DNA from: CAKVLS01 sp045638465
GTDB taxonomy: Bacteria > Bacillota > Clostridia > Christensenellales > UBA1242
Length of the DNA stretch: 28,569 bases
Reading direction: 5' to 3'
NCBI GenBank assembly: GCA_045638465.1
Contig: JAZUBK010000008.1
Location: forward strand, 1-28,569
Under the pieces are notes generated by a model. It was not told where the DNA came from. It worked only from the letters and a program-made list of their open reading frames with translations, and searched no databases. Position 1 is the stretch's first letter; each line of letters opens with the position of its first letter. The translations under genes and the position numbers were made by a program. Below, piece after piece: positions 7,846-14,476 of this stretch.

Positions 7846-7853
7846 GTTATAAT
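7825..7853 (+). promoter_or_regulatory. Perfect consensus promoter nested in a terminator
   Basis: TTGACA, a 17-bp spacer and TATAAT are fully consensus. The -35 box lies in the loop of the preceding hairpin and the T-run is the spacer. The ribosome-binding site AGGGGG follows at 7869-7874. Confidence 0.88.
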
Positions 7854-7882
7854 TATTAACAATATGATAGGGGGAAATAAAA

Positions 7883-9730
7883 ATGGCAAGAAGCAGATAT
7901 GATGATATGTTAGTTACACTACGTGCACAAGGTTGGTCACAACAAGAAATCGACGCTTATGTTGAAAATTTCGAAGGAATTTATGAAGAGGTTTGTCGTT
8001 CTATTAAAGAAAAATCACAAAAGAACGGAAAATCAGGTCTTGAGCAAAACGAAGTATTTAACACTTTGCGTAGAGATGTAAAATACGAAATGGCAGCTGT
8101 AGCTACAGAAAGAATCAGAGAGGGTAAGCCTTTTACTATGTACACTGATAGTGTAAGAGGTCCTCAAGGAGATTTGAGACTTGCACTTAATAGAGTTGGA
8201 TATTTGAAAAACTATATTCCAAATCTTATCGGAGTAAAAATTCCTCTTGCTGATAAATCAACTGGAGCAAAACAAATCAATGACAAACATGCTATTGGTC
8301 CTATGCAGCTATTTAGCGCACTAGATAGAAATGGTGTTATGAATATTCAAGAATACTATTCATACCTAATCGATAGAGCAGACGAAGTAATGGCAAGTAA
8401 AAATTGCCAACCAGTAATCACTAGCCACGCTATGCCAATGTTCTCATCACTTTCTGGATATGCTTTGAGAGTAAAGATGGAAAGTGACGGCAGAGTATAC
8501 CCAAGAGATTCTAGAGAATATATAGGCAGATACAAATACGCTCAAGTAAGATTTTTAGAAACAGTAATTGACAAAATGGAAACAGAAGGCGCGTTTGCTT
8601 TTACTTTCAAAGACCACGCACCGGCAGGAGACTTAGAAGAAGCCCTAGCAGGTACAATCTTTGCTACAAGAAAAGTAAAAGGTAAAGACGGCTCAGTAGA
8701 GTCAAAAGTCATATTTAGTGACAGAGGCCAAATCTCTGACGACCCAGTTATTATCGAAAATATTATGCCAGACTCTTCTTACAAAGGCAAAGATAGATTC
8801 TGCGGTACTGCAGCACTATTTTTGACAAGATTAGGACTAGACCTATATGGTCATCGTGAAAAAGTAGTAGAAACCGCCCTTACAAAGAAGAAGGGCTCAT
8901 CAGCTATGACTTTCCCAGTATTTGAAAATACTGCTCTAAACGAACAATTATCTATGTATTATTCTGATGCTGAATTATACCTACTTGCAAACAAATATAG
9001 AGATATAAGTAACGACAAGTTTAGAAAACCAGTATTTAAAGGTTTTGCAACTAAACCTACTCAAACAACAGTTAAGGCTGCCGCTAAAGTATCTACTGCA
9101 CCTGCAAAAGCTGAAGAAAAAATAACAGCTCCAAGATCACTTGTATTTATTCCATCTGGAGTTGTTCCTCAACCAACAACTGTAAAAGCTCGTATGCATA
9201 AAGCATATGATTTTGCAGAAGGTGCTTATAGTGAATCTGCAGAGGCAATGGCAAGACTATCACTTTCTAACCTTCAAAAAACAGTTCACTCAGACGTTGC
9301 AGAGCTTCCAGGATATCTAGACGAAATACTAGATACTGCTATTGCAGAACTTAGAGACGGAAACCCAAGCCTTTCAGATAGACAAGAAGAAATCTATCGT
9401 AACCTAAGCCGTGGTAAAGTATATGATATGGTAAGACATACTGTAGAAAGAGAAGGTAGCGCAAAACTAGGCTTTGACAAAGAAGGTCCAACAGGTGAGT
9501 TTAGAGAAAAACTAGATGAAGCACACGGTGTATACAGAAGACATTACAAAGGCACTCCAGATTCAATCGATTACCGTTCAGTAAAAGGTTTCAATATGGA
9601 TCCTACCCAAGTAAAAGTTTCTACACAACATGGTTTTGGTGATATGACTATTGATAGAGACGGCAAAATCACAATTACCGAAAACGCACGTTCTATGGCA
9701 AAACCTAACAACGAAGACAAAGTACAATAA
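7883..9730 (+). CDS. Unknown large soluble protein with a putative internal duplication, ending in KVQ
   Basis: I do not recognise this 615-residue protein. It has no signal peptide or membrane helix. An N-terminal part (1-385) is joined to a C-terminal part (430-615) by an Ala/Lys/Pro/Thr linker (about 390-415). Residues 56-104 (NEVFNTLRRDVKYEM, then ATERIREG and GPQGDLR) resemble residues 502-547 (EEIYRNLSRGKVYDM, then VEREG and GPTGEFREKL), suggesting a repeated domain. The same element seems present once in the next gene product. The last strands look beta-rich (GDMTIDRDGKITIT), and the protein ends in NNEDKVQ. It has a perfect promoter and a strong ribosome-binding site and forms a single-gene unit, so it is probably one of the more abundant proteins of this region. 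No catalytic motif was recognised. Confidence 0.78.
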   Translation: MARSRYDDMLVTLRAQGWSQQEIDAYVENFEGIYEEVCRSIKEKSQKNGKSGLEQNEVFNTLRRDVKYEMAAVATERIREGKPFTMYTDSVRGPQGDLRLALNRVGYLKNYIPNLIGVKIPLADKSTGAKQINDKHAIGPMQLFSALDRNGVMNIQEYYSYLIDRADEVMASKNCQPVITSHAMPMFSSLSGYALRVKMESDGRVYPRDSREYIGRYKYAQVRFLETVIDKMETEGAFAFTFKDHAPAGDLEEALAGTIFATRKVKGKDGSVESKVIFSDRGQISDDPVIIENIMPDSSYKGKDRFCGTAALFLTRLGLDLYGHREKVVETALTKKKGSSAMTFPVFENTALNEQLSMYYSDAELYLLANKYRDISNDKFRKPVFKGFATKPTQTTVKAAAKVSTAPAKAEEKITAPRSLVFIPSGVVPQPTTVKARMHKAYDFAEGAYSESAEAMARLSLSNLQKTVHSDVAELPGYLDEILDTAIAELRDGNPSLSDRQEEIYRNLSRGKVYDMVRHTVEREGSAKLGFDKEGPTGEFREKLDEAHGVYRRHYKGTPDSIDYRSVKGFNMDPTQVKVSTQHGFGDMTIDRDGKITITENARSMAKPNNEDKVQ

Positions 9731-9743
9731 TATAACAAAAAAA

Positions 9744-9790
9744 AATAGTGGATTTTGATAATTTTTTCAAAATTCACTATTGATTTTTAA
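9744..9790 (+). terminator. Terminator hairpin overlapping the next promoter
   Basis: A 15-bp stem (9744-9758 with 9767-9781, one G-T pair) has an 8-nt loop and is followed by TGATTTTT. Its 3' end forms part of the following -35 box. Confidence 0.72.
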
Positions 9791-9808
9791 AAAAATGTTT
9801 GATAGAAT
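9780..9808 (+). promoter_or_regulatory. Promoter of the 9839 gene
   Basis: TTGATT, a 17-bp spacer and TAGAAT. The first two bases of the -35 box are the end of the terminator stem. Shine-Dalgarno AAGGAG is at 9822-9827. Confidence 0.72.
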
Positions 9809-9838
9809 AGTTTTTGGAAATAAGGAGTTAGTATTAAG

Positions 9839-10399
9839 ATGTTTGATAAAGATAAAAGATTTATTAGCCAAGATGACGCTATGGAATATTACATGGCAGT
9901 TAGCACAAGGGCTTATGCAGAGTATAGTAAACAACTAAGCAGAATAAGTGCAGCTCAAGGAAGAGATGCAATTTCTCTTAACGTTTCAAACCTAATAGTT
10001 GATATGCCAATTGCACTTACAGATAGCATATGCGCAAACTCTATATCTGGTAAATATTCACAACTAAAAGGTCACCACAAAAGAGACGTTGTTAGAAATA
10101 TGGCAGAGGCTACAGTTTATGGTTTGTGTGCAGAACAATTAAAAGCAACTGGTACAATTTCTCTACAAATTGCATACGATAACAAAGGTTATCCAGTTGG
10201 TGATGCAGCAAACATCACATCAACAGTTGTAGAAGAAATGAAAGCATATGACAATGCTTATGGTCAAGATGGCGAAGTAGAAGTAGACACCCAAAAAGTT
10301 CAACTTACAGAAATGGGTAAAGAAAGTCTATATGTTACATCTACTTCTGTAAAAAGAATGCCAAATATGAGCAAAACAAACCAAGTACCTGTTCAATAA
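9839..10399 (+). CDS. Unknown soluble protein related in part to the preceding gene product, ending in PVQ
   Basis: I do not recognise this 186-residue protein. It has no signal peptide or membrane segment. Residues 10-70 are helical. Residues about 80-128 (HHKRDVVRNMAEAT, then LKATGTISLQIAYDNKGYPVGD) resemble the repeated element of the upstream 615-residue protein (RRDVKYEMAAVAT and GP.GD), so the two genes may be distant domain-level paralogues. From residue about 140 it is polar and it ends in KTNQVPVQ. A strong AAGGAG site, its own promoter and its own terminator again make it a single-gene unit. Adjacency, partial similarity and the shared Gln-ended tail suggest that the two proteins act together or compete for the same partner; that is inference. 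Confidence 0.75.
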   Translation: MFDKDKRFISQDDAMEYYMAVSTRAYAEYSKQLSRISAAQGRDAISLNVSNLIVDMPIALTDSICANSISGKYSQLKGHHKRDVVRNMAEATVYGLCAEQLKATGTISLQIAYDNKGYPVGDAANITSTVVEEMKAYDNAYGQDGEVEVDTQKVQLTEMGKESLYVTSTSVKRMPNMSKTNQVPVQ

Positions 10400-10409
10400 T
10401 CAAAACTGC

Positions 10410-10439
10410 AAAAGACACTTTTTTAGGTGTCTTTTTTTT
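10410..10439 (+). terminator. Intrinsic terminator
   Basis: AAAAGACAC pairs with GTGTCTTTT across an 8-nt loop, and a run of Ts follows. Confidence 0.88.
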
Positions 10440-10447
10440 ATGTTTTT

Positions 10448-10477
10448 TTGAGTAGAAAAAAATATACTGCATACAAT
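10448..10477 (+). promoter_or_regulatory. Promoter of the YtxC-like gene, giving an apparently leaderless mRNA
   Basis: TTGAGT, an 18-bp spacer and TACAAT. The ATG at 10484 begins 6 nt after the -10 box, the same distance as at the 2197 gene. Confidence 0.6.
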
Positions 10478-10483
10478 AGTTTT

Positions 10484-11245
10484 ATGGAACAAACAAACTT
10501 TTGGGAATTTCAATTAACTGCAAGTATAAATAAATCTAAAGCAATAGAATATGTCAAAAACAAACTAAAACCGCTCATCAAAGCCCAAAAGGGCGTTGTG
10601 ACAACTATTTATTCAAATAAGGAAATCAGGCTTTTAATTGGTGTTTTAGAGGCTCAAAAAGTGCTTATAAAACAACCTTTAATTTCTGCTATAGCTGAGA
10701 TAATTTGCACAGAATATAAGTGTGAGTATATAAAGCAAAACCTAAATTTTTCTATCATTAATGACCTTTTGTTCAAAAGTTTTCTAAAAGGCCTTGTATG
10801 TTTTGATAGCGATATCGAAAAACAAATAGTTTATTCAAAACTTATTGAATTTGATAATATTGTACTAGAGTCTTTTTTTGATTTTAGGCTCAAATTTTTA
10901 AAAGAAAAATGGCAAGACCTTATCCTACTTGCAAATGATAATTATTTGTACTTGCTTAGTGGTGGCAACTTTTTTGAACTTATGAAATTTTTGCTCTCAA
11001 ACCTTGATTGCAAGGCGGAGAAAATAGAGGTATCTTTCGAAAACGATAGTTTCAAAGTATTATCAAATGGCAAAGAAATTCAAGTGCCGCACCAAACAAG
11101 CAATAATTCTCAAGAAGATTTGGTAACCTTTTTGGTTTCACTATCGCCAAAAAATATAACAATATATGATAGTCAATTTTTATCCTTAGAGATAAAAAAC
11201 TTTCTATGCAACCTTTTTGAAAATCGTATACAAATCGTGAAATAA
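10484..11245 (+). CDS. ytxC: YtxC-like protein (sporulation-associated family of unknown function)
   Basis: The 253-residue product carries the family-like segment VLESFFDFRLKFLKEKWQDLILLANDNYL followed by a FFELMKFLL helix and a short beta region (EKIEVSF, SFKVLSNGKEI). This resembles YtxC, whose members share a GF.NFRLK..L..L stretch. The position agrees: ytxC lies directly upstream of thrS in Bacillus subtilis and many clostridia. The biochemical role of YtxC is not known; it was named from sporulation-linked expression. The start at ATG 10484 is preferred over a GTG at 10427, because the latter lies inside the preceding terminator stem and upstream of the promoter. There is no Shine-Dalgarno, so the mRNA is probably leaderless. 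No terminator of its own was seen; the thrS promoter starts 4 bp after the stop. Confidence 0.68.
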   Translation: MEQTNFWEFQLTASINKSKAIEYVKNKLKPLIKAQKGVVTTIYSNKEIRLLIGVLEAQKVLIKQPLISAIAEIICTEYKCEYIKQNLNFSIINDLLFKSFLKGLVCFDSDIEKQIVYSKLIEFDNIVLESFFDFRLKFLKEKWQDLILLANDNYLYLLSGGNFFELMKFLLSNLDCKAEKIEVSFENDSFKVLSNGKEIQVPHQTSNNSQEDLVTFLVSLSPKNITIYDSQFLSLEIKNFLCNLFENRIQIVK

Positions 11246-11248
11246 CCA

Positions 11249-11277
11249 TTGACAAATAAATAATTTGAGCATATAAT
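11249..11277 (+). promoter_or_regulatory. Consensus promoter of the thrS T-box transcript
   Basis: TTGACA, a 17-bp spacer and TATAAT are perfect consensus. Transcription should start near 11284 and run through the T-box. Confidence 0.88.
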
Positions 11278-11283
11278 TAACTC

Positions 11284-11522
11284 ATAACCAAATACATAGG
11301 TTGATAAAGACAAGTAGTTATTTTGCCTCTTTGAACCAGAGAAAATATCCTAGGCTGGAAGATATTACAAATGCAATTTATACGAAACCACCTTTTGACT
11401 ATGCAGTAGCTTTGGCTGTAATCAAAGCATTTAAAGTGGCTCAAAATATATATATATTGGGCAATTAAGGTGGAACCGCGGATTTTTATTCGTCCTTTAG
11501 TATATCTAAAGGACGTTTTTTT
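11284..11522 (+). ncRNA. T-box riboswitch sensing tRNA-Thr, upstream of thrS
   Basis: The leader has the conserved T-box sequence AGGTGGAACCGCG at 11468-11480. The bulge UGGA would pair with a tRNA ending UCCA, which fits tRNA-Thr with discriminator base U. Upstream is a stem I region with a GATAAAGACAAGTAG-type motif (11302-11316) and apical-loop-like sequence. ACC at 11387-11389, followed by A, is the best candidate for the threonine specifier codon. The terminator stem CGTCCTTTAG/CTAAAGGACG (11491-11515) plus a T-run closes the element. Uncharged tRNA-Thr should stabilise the antiterminator and allow thrS expression. The specifier choice is by position and context only. Confidence 0.92.
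11491..11522 (+). terminator. Regulated terminator of the T-box
   Basis: CGTCCTTTAG pairs perfectly with CTAAAGGACG across TATAT and is followed by seven Ts. Confidence 0.92.
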
Positions 11523-11543
11523 ATTTGTAAGAGGTGATAAACA

Positions 11544-11585
11544 ATGACGAGTGACACGAAAAAGGAAAGAGTAATAATCAAGTAA
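11544..11585 (+). CDS. Possible 13-codon leader peptide between T-box and thrS
   Basis: A Shine-Dalgarno-like AGAGGTG lies 7 nt before ATG. The frame encodes MTSDTKKERVIIK and ends at TAA, 61 nt before thrS. It has two ACG threonine codons (positions 2 and 5). It lies downstream of the T-box terminator, so it would be translated only on read-through mRNA. An 8-bp AT-rich hairpin (11591-11611) follows it. It may be a chance frame; no homologue is known to me. Confidence 0.3.
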   Translation: MTSDTKKERVIIK

Positions 11586-11646
11586 TAAAACTTTTTTAGA
11601 TTATAAAAAAGGCTACACAATAAACAAAAAATATAGGAGAAACAAA

Positions 11647-13410
11647 ATGGAAGAAAAAGATTTAAAACAACAAATGTACAGACACAGTATGAGTCACGTT
11701 ATGGCAAAAGCCGTAGGCAAATTATACAAAGATGTAAAATTTGCAATCGGCCCATCAATTGATGATGGTTTTTACTATGACTTTGACACTGAAGACAGCA
11801 TAAAGCCAGAAGATTTTGGCAAAATTGAAGATGCTATGAAAGAAATTCTAAACGCAAACGAAGATTTTGTGCGTAAAGAAGTTTCAAAACAAGAAGCTCT
11901 TGATATGTTCAAAGATCAACCTTATAAACTAGAGCTTATCAATGAACTACCAGAAAACGAGCCAATTTCAGTTTATTATCTAGGAGAGGACTGGTATGAC
12001 CTATGCCGTGGCCCTCACGTTGAGAATACAAAATTCCTTAGAGGTTTTGCCTTTAAGTTTAATAGAGTAAGCGGTGCTTACTGGAGAGGCTCAGAAAAGA
12101 ATAAGATGCTTCAAAGAATCTACGTATATGGCTTTTTGGACAAAGCTGAACTAAAAGCTCACGTAAACCAAATTGAAGAAGCATTAAAAAGAGACCACAA
12201 CAAACTTGGTAGAGAACTAGAGTACTTTACTACTGTAGACTATATCGGTCAAGGTCTTCCTATTCTTTTGCCAAAGGGTGCAAGAACTATTCAACTTCTT
12301 CAAAGATTTGTAGAAGACGAAGAGCAAAAGAGGGGTTGGCTTCTAACAAAAACTCCTTTTATGGCAAAAAGCGACCTTTACAAAATTTCAGGACACTGGG
12401 ATCATTATAAAGATGGAATGTTTGTTTTGGGTGATGAGAGCAAGGATAAAGAAGTATTTGCACTTCGTCCTATGACTTGTCCATTCCAATATCAAGCATA
12501 CCTAAACAAAGCACGTTCTTATAAAGACTTGCCACTAAGATACAACGAAACTTCAACTCTATTTAGAAATGAAGCAAGTGGTGAAATGCATGGCCTTATC
12601 AGAGTAAGACAATTTACTATTTCAGAAGGTCACTTGATGTGCACTCCAGACCAACTAGAAGACGAATTTAGAAATTGCCTAGAACTTGCAAACTATATGC
12701 TAAAGACTCTTGGACTATACGAAGATGCGTCTTATAGATTCTCTCAATGGGACCCAGAAAATAGAGAAAAATATATCGGTACTGACGAACAATGGAACGA
12801 AGCTCAAAGCAAAATGGAAAAGATTTTGAAAAATCTAGAAATCCCTTATGAAATTGGTGTCGGCGAAGCTGCTTTCTATGGCCCTAAACTTGATATCCAA
12901 ATCAAAAACGTTTTTGGCAAAGAAGACACTTTGATTACTATTCAAATTGACCAACTACTTGCTGAAAAATTTGGTATGGAATATACAGATAGCGACGGTC
13001 AAAAGAAAAACCCATATATTATCCATAGAACTTCTATTGGTTGCTATGAGAGAACTTTGGCTTACCTTATCGAAAAATATGCTGGTGCACTTCCACTATG
13101 GATTGCTCCAGAACAAGTTAGAGTTATGAACATCTCTGACAACTCATTTGGCTATGCTAAAAAAGTTTATGAGGATATCCAAAGACTAGGCTTTAGAGTA
13201 GAGCTAGATAGCAGAAACGAAAAAATCGGCAAGAAGATTCGTGATGCCCAACTAGAAAAAGTCCCATATATGATTATCGTTGGTGACAAAGAAATGGAAG
13301 ACGGCACTGTAGCTGTAAGACGTAGAGGTCAAGGCGACCTTGGTGTTATGGCATATAACGACTTCGTTGCAAAAATCAAACAAGAAAATGATGAAAAGGT
13401 ACTTTACTAA
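11647..13410 (+). CDS. thrS: Threonine-tRNA ligase lacking the TGS domain
   Basis: This enzyme charges tRNA-Thr with threonine. The 587-residue protein starts directly in the editing domain: H13 and H17 of RHSMSH, then C120 and H124 of CRGPH, form the deacylation site for mis-made Ser-tRNA-Thr. The roughly 60-residue N-terminal TGS domain of the 640-residue type is absent. Catalytic motifs are intact, with zinc ligands C278 (MTCPF), H329 (SEGHLMC) and H460 (IIHRTS), motif 2 ETSTLFRNEASGEMHGL, and a C-terminal anticodon-binding domain (LPLWIAPEQVRV onward). Shine-Dalgarno AGGAGA precedes ATG and no earlier in-frame start reaches a TGS-like sequence, so the short form looks real. Expression is governed by the upstream T-box. 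The stop overlaps the start of the PHP gene (TAATG). Confidence 0.97.
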   Translation: MEEKDLKQQMYRHSMSHVMAKAVGKLYKDVKFAIGPSIDDGFYYDFDTEDSIKPEDFGKIEDAMKEILNANEDFVRKEVSKQEALDMFKDQPYKLELINELPENEPISVYYLGEDWYDLCRGPHVENTKFLRGFAFKFNRVSGAYWRGSEKNKMLQRIYVYGFLDKAELKAHVNQIEEALKRDHNKLGRELEYFTTVDYIGQGLPILLPKGARTIQLLQRFVEDEEQKRGWLLTKTPFMAKSDLYKISGHWDHYKDGMFVLGDESKDKEVFALRPMTCPFQYQAYLNKARSYKDLPLRYNETSTLFRNEASGEMHGLIRVRQFTISEGHLMCTPDQLEDEFRNCLELANYMLKTLGLYEDASYRFSQWDPENREKYIGTDEQWNEAQSKMEKILKNLEIPYEIGVGEAAFYGPKLDIQIKNVFGKEDTLITIQIDQLLAEKFGMEYTDSDGQKKNPYIIHRTSIGCYERTLAYLIEKYAGALPLWIAPEQVRVMNISDNSFGYAKKVYEDIQRLGFRVELDSRNEKIGKKIRDAQLEKVPYMIIVGDKEMEDGTVAVRRRGQGDLGVMAYNDFVAKIKQENDEKVLY

Positions 13411-14258
13411 TGAAAGGTGATTTTCACACCCATTCCAAAGCTTCTGACGGAGACTTTAACCTAAATGATTTGATCACAAGAGCCATTGACAACAAATTAA
13501 CTCATATGGCTCTAACTGATCATAATGTATATAATCTTATAGAAATCGACAAATCAAACCTAGATACAAAAGGCGTAACTATCATACCTTCTGTAGAGTT
13601 TGACGTCGAAAGAAACATTGATTGTGGCTCAAAAATGCATATTTTAGGGCTAAATGTTGATGTTAATAACAAAAAACTCAACAAATATTTTGAGTGGTAC
13701 CACAATAGAAACCTAAAAATAGTACGCAAGTTTTATAACAAACTACACAAAATTTATGGCCTTAACGTAAAGCCAAGTTCAGTTGACCGTAGTTCAAAAC
13801 TTAGTTATTGGGGTATAGCTACAAAGTTTGCTTACAAAATGATTCAACAAGGTTTATCTCAAAAATCACTATATGATGTAGGGGACGAGATAAGGGTACA
13901 TCTTAGCAAGAAAAAGTTTGACTTCCATAACGAAAAGAAAGTCTTTAAACTTATAAAAGAAGCTGGTGGCATACCTGTTTTGGCTCACCCTTGCTCTTTG
14001 AAGCTATCAGACGAAGACCTAGAAAAGAGGATAAAATACCTAAAGACTTTAGGCCTTCAAGCAATAGAAATTTACCACCCAAAGATTACCGCAGAGCAAT
14101 CTAAGTTTTATCAAACCCTTGCAGATAAGTATGGTTTATATACATCTGGTGGTAGTGATTTTCATAGATATGGCGAAAGACCAGATGTTTTTGTCTCAGA
14201 TAAAGGCAAAAATAAAGTTACAATTATGCAGCTGCTAAATAATATAAAACCTTTATAA
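13410..14258 (+). CDS. PHP-domain phosphoesterase, TrpH/YciV-like
   Basis: The 282-residue protein has the full PHP metal-site motif set: FHTHSKASDG (residues 5-14), LTDHN (37-41), PSVEFDVE, HILGLNV, PVLAHPCSL, AIEIYHPK and GSDFHRYGERP. Related TrpH/YciV (RNase AM) enzymes hydrolyse nucleoside 3',5'-bisphosphates or trim the 5' ends of short RNAs; other PHP relatives are histidinol-phosphate phosphatases. The lone PHP domain and lack of his genes nearby favour the TrpH type. Its ATG overlaps the thrS stop by one base, so translation is coupled and the gene lies under the same T-box control. This is an unusual partner for a synthetase. No good terminator follows; only a weak GCAA...TTGC hairpin is seen before the next promoter. 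Confidence 0.87.
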   Translation: MKGDFHTHSKASDGDFNLNDLITRAIDNKLTHMALTDHNVYNLIEIDKSNLDTKGVTIIPSVEFDVERNIDCGSKMHILGLNVDVNNKKLNKYFEWYHNRNLKIVRKFYNKLHKIYGLNVKPSSVDRSSKLSYWGIATKFAYKMIQQGLSQKSLYDVGDEIRVHLSKKKFDFHNEKKVFKLIKEAGGIPVLAHPCSLKLSDEDLEKRIKYLKTLGLQAIEIYHPKITAEQSKFYQTLADKYGLYTSGGSDFHRYGERPDVFVSDKGKNKVTIMQLLNNIKPL

Positions 14259-14285
14259 TTTTAGCAAAAAACTTGCAAAAATATG

Positions 14286-14314
14286 TTGACATAGTCAATT
14301 TTATATGGTATTAT
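14286..14314 (+). promoter_or_regulatory. Promoter of the infC-rpmI-rplT operon
   Basis: TTGACA, a 17-bp spacer and TATTAT. The start is expected near 14321, at the beginning of the structured leader. Confidence 0.78.
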
Positions 14315-14320
14315 TACATC

Positions 14321-14459
14321 GTTCAAAGAAGAAGTATCCACTTCTCACCGTACAGGTTTACCTAGTTCGGTCGCTATTATTAATAAATTTTTTTTGATTT
14401 ATGATAATTGTAGTGGGTGCTTTGCGGCATCCACTTTTTTTTGGATACAAATATTAGGT
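14321..14459 (+). ncRNA. L20-type ribosomal protein leader (autoregulatory attenuator)
   Basis: The 5' leader of infC in Firmicutes carries an L20-controlled attenuator, and this one has the expected layout. It contains a small hairpin GAAGT-ATCC-ACTTC, a second hairpin ACCG...AGGT..ACCT...CGGT (14346-14372), and then the terminator AGTGGGTGC/GCATCCACT. The upstream ATCCACTT (14336-14343) repeats the terminator's 3' arm (14429-14436). It can therefore pair with 14412-14418 as an antiterminator. L20 binding is expected to favour termination. Confidence 0.82.
14412..14443 (+). terminator. Attenuator terminator before infC
   Basis: AGTGGGTGC pairs with GCATCCACT (one G-U) across TTTGCG and is followed by a run of Ts. 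Confidence 0.9.
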
Positions 14460-14476
14460 AGGAGGACATTCCCATT
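14460..14476 (+). promoter_or_regulatory. Shine-Dalgarno and AUU start codon of infC
   Basis: AGGAGG (14460-14465) lies 8 nt before ATT at 14474. An in-frame TAG at 14459-14461 blocks any earlier start, and no ATG, GTG or TTG lies between it and TTG 14510. The homologous N-terminus INKDQLINDEI is encoded only if ATT is used. Confidence 0.88.

Noticed and set aside
10427..10483. GTG start that would extend the ytxC-like protein by 19 residues
   Set aside because: It lies inside the terminator stem of the previous gene and upstream of the gene's own promoter.
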